This document shows positions 1 to 7,743 of a stretch of DNA of 20,579 bases, piece by piece. The DNA is from JAABRU01 sp050180235 (GTDB lineage Bacteria; Desulfobacterota; Desulfobacteria; Desulfobacterales; Desulfococcaceae): assembly GCA_050180235.1 (NCBI GenBank), contig JBFXEJ010000107.1, positions 1 to 20,579 of the forward strand, given 5' to 3'. How positions within the stretch are numbered: the stretch's first letter is position 1; each line of letters starts with the position of its first letter. Both the position numbers and the translations under genes were made by a program. A model generated the notes under the pieces. That model searched no databases. It was given only the letters and a program-made list of their open reading frames with translations, and had not been told where the DNA came from.

Positions 1-1
1 G

Positions 2-115
2 ACTGCCGAATGGTATAAAGAACGGAACAGGAATATGAAAGGTGTGGACTGGCAGTTCAGAACAAAGGATGCGAGAATAAAACTGAAGCGACTTTATCCG
101 TCAGTTAAACCTTGA
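2..115 (+). pseudogene. IS630-family transposase, C-terminal end (partial at window edge)
   Basis: The first open frame encodes 37 residues ending in a TGA stop. The tail, with WQFRTKDARIKLKRLYP, is the typical C-terminus of IS630/Tc1-mariner-like DDE transposases, which cut and paste DNA at TA dinucleotides. The catalytic DDE residues would lie upstream of the window, so it cannot be seen whether the gene is intact. No terminal inverted repeat is recognised directly after the stop, and the frame runs on into another open stretch, which suggests a degraded copy. It lies 295 bp upstream of the HigBA pair, consistent with a mobile-element-rich setting. Confidence 0.7.
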
Positions 116-274
116 CAGAACACTAAGGAACTTCTTGACGGCAAAAACTGGGCGGTTGAGGTTCCTGATTATCAGGGAGATTTTTATACGATACAAGTAA
201 AGATAAATGGTCATGATAAACAACTGGTTATGAGTAAAATTCATTTAAATCATGTGGCATCTCTGTATGAATGA
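116..274 (+). pseudogene. Open remnant in frame after the transposase stop, unrecognised
   Basis: After the TGA at 113-115 the same frame stays open for about 52 codons to a TGA at 272-274. It reads roughly as KELLDGKNWAVEVPDYQGD and onward, ending VMSKIHLNHVASLYE. It looks protein-like (mixed polar and hydrophobic, no low complexity) but has no start codon near its beginning. I do not recognise the family. It may be the 3' end of a gene disrupted by the neighbouring IS, or chance. Low confidence. Confidence 0.25.
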
Positions 275-410
275 ACTGTATAAGAAAAAAGAGAGCCATA
301 TTTTCTTGATACATAAAAAGGTTCAGATTGGTATTTATCTTACAGCAGAGCGGTTATATCGGGTGTGCTGAATTACATGACTGAAATTTCATTTATCTGT
401 TGCACAGTTT
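275..410 (+). other. Intergenic region upstream of higBA
   Basis: AT-rich stretch of 136 bp that must hold the promoter of the toxin-antitoxin pair. TTGATA at 306-311 is a possible -35 element, but no good -10 box follows at standard spacing. No clear operator palindrome was found. Confidence 0.3.
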
Positions 411-689
411 ATGATTAAAAGTTTCAGACACAAAGGCCTGGAAAAATTCTTTACCAGAGGAGCCAAAGCAGGTATTCAGGGAAAGCACAGTGAACGGCTG
501 CGTCTGATTCTGGGCAGATTGAATGCCTCCGCGTGTCCGCAGGATATGAATCTTCCGGGTCTGGGTCTGCACGAATTGACAGGTAAGCGCAAAGGCACAT
601 GGGCTGTGAAAGTAAGCGGCAACTGGCGGGTAACTTTTACTTTTTCAGACAAGGATGCCGATAATGTTGATTATGAAGATTATCATTGA
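411..689 (+). CDS. higB: HigB-type toxin (RelE/ParE superfamily mRNA interferase)
   Basis: A 92-residue basic protein starting MIKSFRHKGLEKFF and carrying the block GLGLHELTGKRKGTWAVKVSGNWRVTF, the hallmark of HigB/killer-protein toxins. These fold as a RelE-like domain and cut mRNA on the ribosome. Length is normal for the family and the basic/aromatic residues of the C-terminal half are present, so it looks intact. It is followed 8 nt later by an XRE-type antitoxin, giving the reversed toxin-first order typical of hig loci. Regulation is probably by the HigA partner binding the shared promoter (family knowledge). Neighbours are a transposase remnant and a miniature element, so horizontal acquisition is likely. 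Confidence 0.88.
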   Translation: MIKSFRHKGLEKFFTRGAKAGIQGKHSERLRLILGRLNASACPQDMNLPGLGLHELTGKRKGTWAVKVSGNWRVTFTFSDKDADNVDYEDYH

Positions 690-697
690 GGTGAATT

Positions 698-1000
698 ATG
701 ATAATGCACAATCCTCCCCATCCCGGAGAAATTCTGAAATCTTTGTGTATAGATCCTCTTGGACTGAGTATCACAGAGGCATCTGAGGCACTGGGCGTAA
801 GCCGGAAAAAACTGTCTGATATTCTGAAGGGACGTGCCCCTGTCACTCCTGATATGGCTGTCCGTCTCTCCATTGCTTTTGAAACCACAGCGGAAAGCTG
901 GATGAATCAGCAGGTTCAGTATGATCTGTATCATGCGGCACAGCACATAGATAAAATGCGTGTCAGGAAACTGGTGAATATACAGCCTCAGTATGCCTGA
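698..1000 (+). CDS. higA: HigA-type antitoxin, XRE-family DNA-binding protein
   Basis: A 100-residue protein starting MIMHNPPHPGEILKSLCIDPLGLS, the classic HigA/VapI N-terminus. A helix-turn-helix follows (about residues 25-60, ITEASEALGVSRKKLSDILKGRAPVTPDMAVRL read as overlapping helices). It should neutralise the HigB toxin and repress the operon. GAGGTG at 688-693 overlaps the end of higB and is the ribosome binding site. It sits 4 nt from the ATG at 698 and 10 nt from a second ATG at 704, so either start is possible; family alignments would favour MHNPPHPGE. Nothing is truncated. It ends 10 bp before the target duplication of a miniature element. Confidence 0.88.
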   Translation: MIMHNPPHPGEILKSLCIDPLGLSITEASEALGVSRKKLSDILKGRAPVTPDMAVRLSIAFETTAESWMNQQVQYDLYHAAQHIDKMRVRKLVNIQPQYA

Positions 1001-1018
1001 CCCGGCAATAAAACAAAG

Positions 1019-1148
1019 GGCAGTGGGTCAAAATGGCTGATTTTTTTAAATCTGAATTTCGCCCGGAAAAAACTCTGTGTGACTCTGTGCGGAACTCTGT
1101 GTCACTCTGCGGTTAAAAACAGGTAATCAGCGGATCTGATCCACTGCC
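1019..1148. mobile_element. Miniature inverted-repeat element A1 (130 bp) with 8-bp target duplication
   Basis: The left end at 1019-1041 begins GGCAGTGGGTCA and ends GGCTGAT. The right end at 1126-1148 is its imperfect inverted copy, ATCAGCGG to CCACTGCC. The element is flanked by perfect 8-bp direct repeats AAACAAAG at 1011-1018 and 1149-1156, the footprint of a transposition event. It encodes no protein. Its core (about 1071-1112) holds repeated CTCTGTG units like those at 18182-18219. It is non-autonomous and presumably moved by a transposase encoded elsewhere. Confidence 0.85.
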
Positions 1149-1156
1149 AAACAAAG

Positions 1157-1340
1157 TCATATCCAGATTGCAACTTCTTGCATTCTCTTGGGAAATTTTG
1201 TGTCTGTTTCCTGTTGGAGAGCAGATGGCAATGGATTTGGCAACCTATCCAGCAAACAAAAATTGAAAATTTTCAGAGTTTGTGACACAGTTCATCAGAA
1301 GATGCAATTACAGAAATCCCAAAAAACATAAAGGAGCATT
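1157..1340 (+). other. Leader region of proS
   Basis: 184 bp between the target duplication of element A1 and proS. No T-box, riboswitch or hairpin is recognisable and no convincing -35/-10 pair was found. The ribosome binding site AAAGGAG lies at 1330-1336 just before the ATG. Confidence 0.3.
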
Positions 1341-2861
1341 ATGGCAAAACAGGTGCAGACAGCAATTTCGCCCACACGGGCCGAAGATTATTCAGAATGG
1401 TATCAGCAGGCGGTAAAGGCATCGGATTTGGCCGAGCATTCGCCGGTTCGGGGATGCATGGTCATCAAACCCTGGGGTTATTCCCTGTGGGAAAACATTC
1501 AGCGGGAACTGGATGATCTGTTCAAGGCCACAGGGGTGAAAAATGCGTATTTTCCGCTTTTCATCCCTTTGAGTTTTCTGGAAAAAGAGGCAGAGCATGT
1601 GGAAGGCTTTGCCAAAGAATGTGCGGTTGTCACGCATCACCGGCTGGAAAAAAATCCCCAGGGCGGGCTGGTTCCTGCCGGTCTGCTTGCGGAACCGCTG
1701 GTGGTGCGTCCCACATCCGAAACCATTATCGGTGATTCCTTTTCCAAATGGATCAGCAGTTACCGGGATCTGCCTCTGCTGATCAATCAGTGGTGCAATG
1801 TGGTGCGCTGGGAAATGCGAACACGGATTTTCCTGAGAACCAGTGAATTTCTGTGGCAGGAAGGCCATACAGCCCATGCCAACGCGGACGAGGCCATCAA
1901 ACGCACCCAACTGATGCTGGAAATATATGCGCAGATGGCAGAGGAATACCTTGCCATGCCGGTCATCCGGGGAAGAAAAACCCCGTCCGAGCGTTTTCCC
2001 GGAGCGGTGGACACTCTGTGCATTGAGGCCATGATGCAGGACTGCAAAGCACTGCAGGCCGGGACTTCCCATTTTCTGGGACAGAATTTTGCAAGGGCTT
2101 CACAGATAAAATTTCAGAATACACAGGAACGCGAAGAATATGCGTGGACAACCTCATGGGGCGCATCCACCCGGCTTATCGGCGGTGTGATTATGACACA
2201 TGGCGATGATGATGGCATTATTCTTCCGCCCCGTGTGGCTTCTTCCCATGTGGTGCTGCTGCCTATCTTCCGCAAAGAAGAGGAGCGTCAGGCTGTGATG
2301 GAATATACGCAATCCATTGCCAAAGAACTGCGTGACACCTTTTATCATCATTCCCGCATCAGGGTGGAGGTGGATGACCGGGATATTGGCGGAGCCAGGG
2401 GATGGGACTGGATTAAAAAGGGAATTCCGGTACGCGTGGAAATCGGCCCCAGGGATATGGCTGAAAATGCTGTGTTCATGGCGCGGCGGGATAAAAGCCA
2501 CAAGGAAAAAACATCCATGAAACGCGATCAGTTTGTCAAAGAGCTTCCCGCTATTTTGGATGATATTCAGCGCAATCTCTTCAATCATGCTGTGGATTTC
2601 CGGAAAAATCATACCGTTTCCATTGATGAACGCAAAGATTTTTACGATTATTTCACTCCGCAGAATAAGGAAAAACCTGAAATTCACGGCGGTTTTGCCT
2701 ATTCGCACTGGTGCGGTTCCGCAGAATGCGAAGCCAAAATCAAAGAGGATTTGCAGGTGACCATCCGGTGTATTCCTTTCGACAGCAAATCCGAAGGGAA
2801 AAAATGTATCTGCTGCCAAAATCCGGGAACAGAACGGGTGGTGTTTGCAAAGGCGTATTAG
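1341..2861 (+). CDS. proS: Prolyl-tRNA synthetase, archaeal/eukaryotic type (ProS type 3)
   Basis: Class II aminoacyl-tRNA synthetase of 506 residues that attaches proline to tRNA-Pro in the cytoplasm. The start is supported by AAAGGAG about 5 nt upstream. Visible elements: the motif 1 region around residues 38-75; the proline/ATP pocket PTSE at 124-127; motif 2 RWEMRTRIFLRTSEFLWQEG at about 157-176 followed by HTAHA; a motif 3 region around GGVIMTHGDDDG with PPRVA; an anticodon-binding domain; and a C-terminal zinc-binding-like domain with C458, C463, C489, C491 and C492, ending in the conserved terminal Tyr. The editing INS domain of long bacterial ProRS is absent, as expected for the short archaeal-like type found in some bacteria. 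It appears monocistronic. Confidence 0.96.
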   Translation: MAKQVQTAISPTRAEDYSEWYQQAVKASDLAEHSPVRGCMVIKPWGYSLWENIQRELDDLFKATGVKNAYFPLFIPLSFLEKEAEHVEGFAKECAVVTHHRLEKNPQGGLVPAGLLAEPLVVRPTSETIIGDSFSKWISSYRDLPLLINQWCNVVRWEMRTRIFLRTSEFLWQEGHTAHANADEAIKRTQLMLEIYAQMAEEYLAMPVIRGRKTPSERFPGAVDTLCIEAMMQDCKALQAGTSHFLGQNFARASQIKFQNTQEREEYAWTTSWGASTRLIGGVIMTHGDDDGIILPPRVASSHVVLLPIFRKEEERQAVMEYTQSIAKELRDTFYHHSRIRVEVDDRDIGGARGWDWIKKGIPVRVEIGPRDMAENAVFMARRDKSHKEKTSMKRDQFVKELPAILDDIQRNLFNHAVDFRKNHTVSIDERKDFYDYFTPQNKEKPEIHGGFAYSHWCGSAECEAKIKEDLQVTIRCIPFDSKSEGKKCICCQNPGTERVVFAKAY

Positions 2862-2888
2862 GTTCTGTGGACATTTCAGATTAAGTTG

Positions 2889-2916
2889 CCGGTTCAGAGT
2901 CTCGGCTCTGAACCGG
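2889..2916 (+). terminator. Hairpin downstream of proS
   Basis: An 11-bp perfect stem, CCGGTTCAGAG pairing with CTCTGAACCGG around a 6-nt loop, starts 28 nt after the proS stop. There is no T-tract directly after it, so it may be an mRNA-stabilising hairpin or an imperfect terminator rather than a canonical intrinsic one. Confidence 0.5.
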
Positions 2917-3033
2917 ACACAGGTTTGCATCTCATTCCTGACAGAGTCCGTGAAAGTCCGTCAGGTTCAGTCCTGAAAAATTATATATAACAAATTCAAA
3001 AAAATTATAAAATATAAACAGAACCTGAACCAT

Positions 3034-3191
3034 ACATGACAATAGACCTCTTTCCAAAGTGAATTTTTATGCAATAAAATCAATTGGGCAAATCTTAGTT
3101 TTGAAAGAGGTCTAATGTTATCGGAATGTATATATGCCGATATTATTTTCAGACGGGCTGCTGTTCCGATCAACGGATTTGAACCACTATC
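3034..3191 (+). repeat. Repeat copy 1 (interrupted), with element-A-like right end
   Basis: After removing a 70-bp insertion at 3044-3113 this stretch reads ACATGACAAT then GTTATCGGAATGTATAT and ends at 3169-3191 with ATCAACGGATTTGAACCACT. It matches a second copy at 3280-3373 along its length. The last 23 bp match the right terminal repeat of elements A1 and A2. No matching left end was found, so this is a partial or decayed element. Confidence 0.6.
3044..3113. mobile_element. 70-bp miniature element with 3-bp target duplication AAT
   Basis: Perfect 11-bp terminal inverted repeats, AGACCTCTTTC at 3044-3054 and GAAAGAGGTCT at 3103-3113, are flanked by AAT at 3041-3043 and 3114-3116. The related repeat copy at 3280-3300 lacks the insertion and has a single AAT, which serves as an empty-site control. 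A 3-bp duplication of the form ANT is typical of the ISL2 subgroup of the IS5 family (established knowledge); the assignment to that group is inference. Confidence 0.75.
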
Positions 3192-3279
3192 TAAAATTGA
3201 AAGAAAAAATCTGAATTTCAGGACAGATATAAAACGTCTGAACAGGAAAACAATCTGTTTTTCAAAGAACGAAGATATA

Positions 3280-3373
3280 CATGACAATGTAATCGGAATG
3301 TATATTAACCGTTATTATTTTGAGACAGGTCAATATTCGGAAGCAGTCTGATCAACGGATTTGACCCACTGCC
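3280..3373 (+). repeat. Repeat copy 2 with element-A-like right end
   Basis: Starts CATGACAATGTAATCGG and ends at 3351-3373 with ATCAACGGATTTGACCCACT plus GCC, the consensus right end of element family A. It parallels copy 1 with several substitutions and a short indel. It encodes nothing recognisable. The two copies together fill most of the 612-bp gap between proS and the RND gene. Confidence 0.6.
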
Positions 3374-3473
3374 AAAAAATCAATGAAGAATCAGTATAAG
3401 AAATTCTTCAGACTGGAACAGCACCGGACAGAAAAAGCGGAAAACCATCTGACAATATGAAAGAAATACAGAT

Positions 3474-6400
3474 ATGACAGACAATAATGATTATGAAAAG
3501 GAAATCCTGCGCTCCGGCCCCATTGCCTGGATGGCCGGCCATTCCGTCACCGCAAACCTGCTGATGATCGTGTTTCTTGTAGGCGGTCTGATCTGGGGGT
3601 TCCGCATCAAAAAGGATGTATTCCCGGATTTTGATCCGGATACAGTAGTAATATCTGTATCCTATCCCGGTGCAAGCCCCGATGAGGTGGAAAGGGGCAT
3701 ACTCCTGGCAGTGGAAGAGGCAGTGCAGGGGCTGGAAGGTGTGGAAGAAGTGCAGTCCGTAGCCAGCGAAGGTTCCGGAACTGTCACCGTGGAAATGATC
3801 GAGGGAGAGGATATCCAGAAACTGGCACAGGATATCCGCAATGAAGTGGATCGGATCAATTCCTTTCCGGATGAGGCTGAAGATCCGGTTGTCGCGATTT
3901 CCACCCGGAAACGCTATGTGGTGTCCCTTGCCCTGTACGGAGATCAGACGGAAACCGTTCTCCGGGAATATGCCGAATATCTGCGGGATCGGCTGCTGCA
4001 GGAGGAAGGGGTTACACAGGTGGATCTTTCCGGTATCCGGGAATATGAAATCAGTATTGAGGTTTCCCAGGATTCCCTGCGCACCTATCATCTTACCTTG
4101 GAAGAGGTGGCAGACCGCATCCGCAGGGCATCGGTGGAACTGCCTGCCGGAGCAGTCAAAACGCCCGGAGGCGATATTCTTGTCCGCATGAAGGAGCGCA
4201 GTGACTATGGCCGGGAATTCGGAAAAATCCCCATCATCACTGCCAATGACGGAACCCAGGTGCTGCTGGAGGATATGGCTGTCATCCGGGACGGTTTTGA
4301 GGAAACAGACAGATCCGCCACATACAACGGAAAACCCACTGTATTCATTGAAGTTTACCGGGTGGGCGATCAGACTCCCATCTCGGTTTCCGATGCAGTC
4401 CGGCAGGTGGTGGAAGAGGTCAACCGCACTTTTCCTGCGGGCCTGACCGTTGATATCCGCAATGACCGTTCCGATGTGTACCGGCAGAGACTGAAACTGC
4501 TGCTGAACAACGGGTATATGGGGCTGGCACTGGTGTTTATCTGTCTGGCCCTGTTTCTGGAGATCCGGCTGGCATTCTGGGTCAGCCTGGGAATTCCCAT
4601 TTCTTTTCTGGGTTCCATTCTCTTTCTCCAGATGATCGGGGTCAGCATCAACATGGTTTCCCTGTTCGCATTTATCATTGCCCTGGGTATTGTGGTGGAT
4701 GATGCGATTGTTGTTGGGGAAAACATCTATTTTCATCACCAGCAGGGGCTTCCCTGGCAGGGGGCATCGGTTCTGGCAGCACGGGAAATTGCCATGCCTG
4801 TCAATTTCAGCGTGATGACCAATATGGTGACATTTGTGCCAATTCTCTTTGTGCCAGGGTTCATGGGCAAAATTTTCAGGGATGTGCCCCTGGTGGTTAT
4901 CAGTGTGTTCGCCATTTCCATCATCGAAAGTCTTTTCATTCTTCCGGCCCATCTGGCGCATCAGAAAAACTGGAAACCGTCCGGATTTTTCGCCTGGTTT
5001 GGCCTGCAGCAGACCCGTTTCAGTGATGCGTTTCTGCACTTTGTGGACAGGTATTACGGTTCCTTTCTGGAACTGACCCTGCGCTGGCGATATGTCACCA
5101 TGTCTGCCGGAATTTTCATTCTTCTTATCACTGTCGGATATGTGAAAAGCGGCCGCATGGGATTTGAACTGTTTCCCAAGGTGGAATCTGATTATGCCAC
5201 GGTGACAGCAACTCTGCCTTTTGGAACAGCCTTTGAGAAAACCCAAAAGGTTCAGCAGATACTGGTGGATTCCGCGCAGGAGATTGTGGCGGAAAACGGG
5301 GGGAAAAGACTCTCAGAAGGCATTTATGCCAGTATTGACGGCAATGTGACTGTCGTGCGTATCTATCTGACGCAGCCGGATATCCGTCCTGTATCCACTG
5401 CTGATGTAACAGAAAAATGGCGGAAAAAGGTCGGGGAAATTCCGGGACTTGAAGCCCTGAAATTTGAGTCAGACTCAGGCGGGCCGGGCGGAGGAGGCTC
5501 CATTACCGTGGAACTCAGTCACCGGAATATGGATGTGCTGGAAAAGGCCAGCGCGGAACTGGCCTCCGCGCTGCGCTATTATCCGGAGGTTTTTGATATT
5601 GATGACGGATTTTCTCCGGGCAAACAGCAGTTGGATTTCAAAATAAAGCCTGAAGCCCGGAGCCTGGGACTGCAATCCAGGGAAGTGGCCCGGCAGGTGC
5701 GTCATGCCTATTACGGAGCCGAGGCCCTGCGCCAGCAGCGGGGACGCAGTGAAGTCAAGATCATGGTCCGTCTGCCCAAAGAGGAACGGGTTTCGGAATA
5801 CAATCTGGAGGAAATGATCCTGCGCACACCTGACGGCACGGAAATCCCCCTGCAGGCTGCCGTGACAGTAACCCGCGGACGGGCCTATACCAATATTGAC
5901 CGCAGGGATGGCAGACGGGTGGTAAATGTGTCCGCAGATACCCGGCCCAGAAGCAAAGCCGGTCAGATTCTGGAATCTGTGAAAACAGATATTCTTCCGG
6001 AACTGCAGAACAGATATTCAGGTCTGGTTTACAGCTTTGAGGGGCATCAGGCTGATCAGCGGAAAAGTATCCAAAGTCTTATCAGGGGGCTGCTCATCGC
6101 ACTGCTCGTCATCTTTGCCATGCTGGCTATTCCCTTAAACAGTTATATCCAGCCGGCTATCATTATGACAGCCATTCCCTTTGGCATTGTGGGCGCGATC
6201 CTCGGACATCTGATGATGGGTTACAGCCTGAGTGTTCTCAGCGTGTTCGGCATTGTGGCTCTGTCCGGAGTGGTGGTCAATGACTCCCTGGTGCTGATTG
6301 ATTTTGCCAACCGCAAGCGCAGTGAAGGTCTTGCTCCCGCGGAAGCTGTTCACAAAGCAGGCATTCACCGCTTCCGGCCCATCATTCTGACCACAGTGAC

Positions 6401-6620
6401 CACCTTCGGAGGTTTGGCTCCCATGATCCTTGAAACCTCCCGGCAGGCAAAATTCATGATCCCAATGGCTATCTCTCTGGGCTTCGGGGTGCTGTTCTCC
6501 ACCATCATCACCCTGATGCTGGTTCCCTCTCTGTACCTTATTGTTGAGGATGTGCAGGGACTTTTCAGAACCGAGAGAGTCCCGGATGATGCAAAGGCAT
6601 ACTCAGATTTGGAGAAATGA
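3474..6620 (+). CDS. RND-family efflux permease (AcrB/HAE-like)
   Basis: A 1048-residue inner-membrane proton-driven exporter. Architecture seen: a first membrane segment near residues 27-43 (ANLLMIVFLVGGLIWGF); a periplasmic porter region starting DVFPDFDPDTVVISVSYPGASPDEVE; a membrane block from about 340; the proton-relay pair at D409-D410 in IALGIVVDDAIVVGENI; a second periplasmic half after residue 560; and a final membrane block with VALSGVVVNDSLVLIDFANRKR. Length and two-fold internal repeat are normal. No periplasmic adaptor (MFP) or outer-membrane factor gene is next to it, which is unusual because these normally share an operon. The ribosome binding site is weak. Substrate cannot be predicted. 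Confidence 0.92.
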   Translation: MTDNNDYEKEILRSGPIAWMAGHSVTANLLMIVFLVGGLIWGFRIKKDVFPDFDPDTVVISVSYPGASPDEVERGILLAVEEAVQGLEGVEEVQSVASEGSGTVTVEMIEGEDIQKLAQDIRNEVDRINSFPDEAEDPVVAISTRKRYVVSLALYGDQTETVLREYAEYLRDRLLQEEGVTQVDLSGIREYEISIEVSQDSLRTYHLTLEEVADRIRRASVELPAGAVKTPGGDILVRMKERSDYGREFGKIPIITANDGTQVLLEDMAVIRDGFEETDRSATYNGKPTVFIEVYRVGDQTPISVSDAVRQVVEEVNRTFPAGLTVDIRNDRSDVYRQRLKLLLNNGYMGLALVFICLALFLEIRLAFWVSLGIPISFLGSILFLQMIGVSINMVSLFAFIIALGIVVDDAIVVGENIYFHHQQGLPWQGASVLAAREIAMPVNFSVMTNMVTFVPILFVPGFMGKIFRDVPLVVISVFAISIIESLFILPAHLAHQKNWKPSGFFAWFGLQQTRFSDAFLHFVDRYYGSFLELTLRWRYVTMSAGIFILLITVGYVKSGRMGFELFPKVESDYATVTATLPFGTAFEKTQKVQQILVDSAQEIVAENGGKRLSEGIYASIDGNVTVVRIYLTQPDIRPVSTADVTEKWRKKVGEIPGLEALKFESDSGGPGGGGSITVELSHRNMDVLEKASAELASALRYYPEVFDIDDGFSPGKQQLDFKIKPEARSLGLQSREVARQVRHAYYGAEALRQQRGRSEVKIMVRLPKEERVSEYNLEEMILRTPDGTEIPLQAAVTVTRGRAYTNIDRRDGRRVVNVSADTRPRSKAGQILESVKTDILPELQNRYSGLVYSFEGHQADQRKSIQSLIRGLLIALLVIFAMLAIPLNSYIQPAIIMTAIPFGIVGAILGHLMMGYSLSVLSVFGIVALSGVVVNDSLVLIDFANRKRSEGLAPAEAVHKAGIHRFRPIILTTVTTFGGLAPMILETSRQAKFMIPMAISLGFGVLFSTIITLMLVPSLYLIVEDVQGLFRTERVPDDAKAYSDLEK

Positions 6621-6689
6621 CAGTGATGCTGAGGAGTTTCAGCAGCATGGCGGACAAAAGCGGATTGCTGTCCGCTATTTCAGCAGATT

Positions 6690-6717
6690 GGTGGGCACGG
6701 AAAAACATGTGCCCACC
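6690..6717 (+). terminator. Strong hairpin downstream of the RND gene
   Basis: A 9-bp GC-rich stem, GGTGGGCAC pairing with GTGCCCACC around a 10-nt loop, about 70 nt after the RND stop. A weaker 7-bp hairpin at 6650-6675 precedes it. No T-run follows, so termination is only suggested. Confidence 0.4.
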
Positions 6718-6841
6718 TGCAGGTGCACAGGAAAAAAAATCAGGGAAATCAATAAAATCAGATGAATCAGCGGTTCAGACACTGGAGAATCCGCTCAATC
6801 TGTAAAATCCGCGTCCATCAGGCGTTCAGACAACCACAATA

Positions 6842-6865
6842 ATACCAAATTGCTGCTGAAAATAT
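6842..6865 (+). repeat. ATACCAA-family repeat end
   Basis: ATACCAAATTGCT followed by an A-rich tract matches the inverted right end of the element at 17994-18166 and the sequence at 20459-20480. It is an isolated terminal-repeat copy. Confidence 0.45.
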
Positions 6866-6921
6866 GCTTCTGAAAAAAACAATATTTTGTAATCAGACAG
6901 AAAACCTGACTGTATTGTATA

Positions 6922-6950
6922 ATATCAATTCGCCATTGATTTGATACAAA
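6922..6950 (+). repeat. ATACCAA-family repeat, left end (inverted partner at 7803-7830)
   Basis: ATATCAATTCGCCATTGATT and the following GATACAAA form an imperfect inverted copy of 7803-7830 (TGCATCAAATCAATCACGAA then TTGGTAT). The two flank the deaminase gene. Confidence 0.55.
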
Positions 6951-7136
6951 TTTCAGAAAATCCCATCCTGAGAGGGGCAGGGGTGTGTTTCATAAGTATG
7001 TTTTCAATGGCGAACCGGCATTACACCATCTTTGAAAGTTCAAAAACTGGGGCGGGCTTCCAGCGCTGTTAAAAAACGGGCAGGCATATCCACGGACACA
7101 GAAAAATCCTTTTCCCCATTTTGGAATCCACATAAT

Positions 7137-7670
7137 TTATTGAAATTTAATATTTTCATTTTCCGCAAGTGTATACCGGGCAAGAAGACTTCCCCGCCAG
7201 TAGTCATTTTCCGGATCAGCAAAAAAGGCCCGGAACAGTTGCAGGCTTTCTTTCCGAAGAATGCCTGAAATGACAGAGATTCTGCTTTCCCTGTACAGAG
7301 GTGGAAGCACAGACAGATCGCAGCCCGTGCCCCCGCCCATGACATCTTCATAGGCATACACGATTTTCCCTATGCCGCTGATCAGAATCGCTCCGTAGCA
7401 CATAAGGCAGGGTTCCATTGTGCAGTAAAGGGCAATCCGGCTCCGATCTGTATCCGGGTACTGCTGCTCCAGACGCCGCAGTGCAGTCATTTCCGCATGA
7501 TCGGTTTCATTTTTTCCCCCACTGGATGTCCCTTTCCGGGAACCGGTGACAAGCACCTGATTTTCATGCACCAAAACACATCCCACAGGAAATTCCCTTC
7601 GCATGAGTGCCTGCCGGGCCTCTGCGAGAGCCATATTCATAAAATATTCGTCACCGCTTTTGGATGCCAT
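7137..7670 (-). CDS. Nucleoside deaminase, TadA-like (zinc-dependent cytidine deaminase fold)
   Basis: A 177-residue cytoplasmic hydrolase. The zinc site is complete: HAE at residues 58-60 (catalytic Glu60) and PCLMC with Cys88 and Cys91. The C-terminal part, with GILRKESLQLFRAFF, follows the pattern of TadA, which converts A34 to inosine in tRNA-Arg, but the protein is more divergent than core TadA (GGKNETDHAEM rather than the usual short loop). Guanine or other nucleobase deamination is also possible. The ATG at 7670 (MASKSGDEYF) is chosen over an in-frame TTG at 7691; neither has a clear ribosome binding site. The gene is flanked by inverted ATACCAA repeats. Confidence 0.85.
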   Translation of the reverse strand: MASKSGDEYFMNMALAEARQALMRREFPVGCVLVHENQVLVTGSRKGTSSGGKNETDHAEMTALRRLEQQYPDTDRSRIALYCTMEPCLMCYGAILISGIGKIVYAYEDVMGGGTGCDLSVLPPLYRESRISVISGILRKESLQLFRAFFADPENDYWRGSLLARYTLAENENIKFQ

Positions 7671-7743
7671 TTTATTTATATAAAATATCAAATTGTTAAT
7701 GTTGAATGATAAATGATTGGGAATTCATGCCTGATCCGGAGGA

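Larger units (their letters stand above)
6621..7136. other. Gene-free region with hairpins and repeat ends
   Basis: 516 bp between the RND stop and the 3' end of the minus-strand deaminase gene. It holds two hairpins (GCGGACA/TGTCCGC at 6650-6675 and GGTGGGCAC/GTGCCCACC at 6690-6717) and two ends of the ATACCAA repeat family (6842-6865 and 6922-6950). No convincing gene: the short open frames have no family resemblance and overlap the hairpins. Confidence 0.5.

Noticed and set aside
1157..1340. T-box or other riboswitch upstream of proS
   Set aside because: No T-box sequence, specifier hairpin or terminator is seen.
3408..5246. 612-codon open frame on the minus strand
   Set aside because: It lies antisense within the RND gene, is rich in His, Gln and Cys as expected of a reverse-frame shadow, and shows no domain.
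6541..6805. Short plus-strand frames after the RND gene
   Set aside because: They overlap the RND 3' end or the two hairpins, lack ribosome binding sites and resemble no family.
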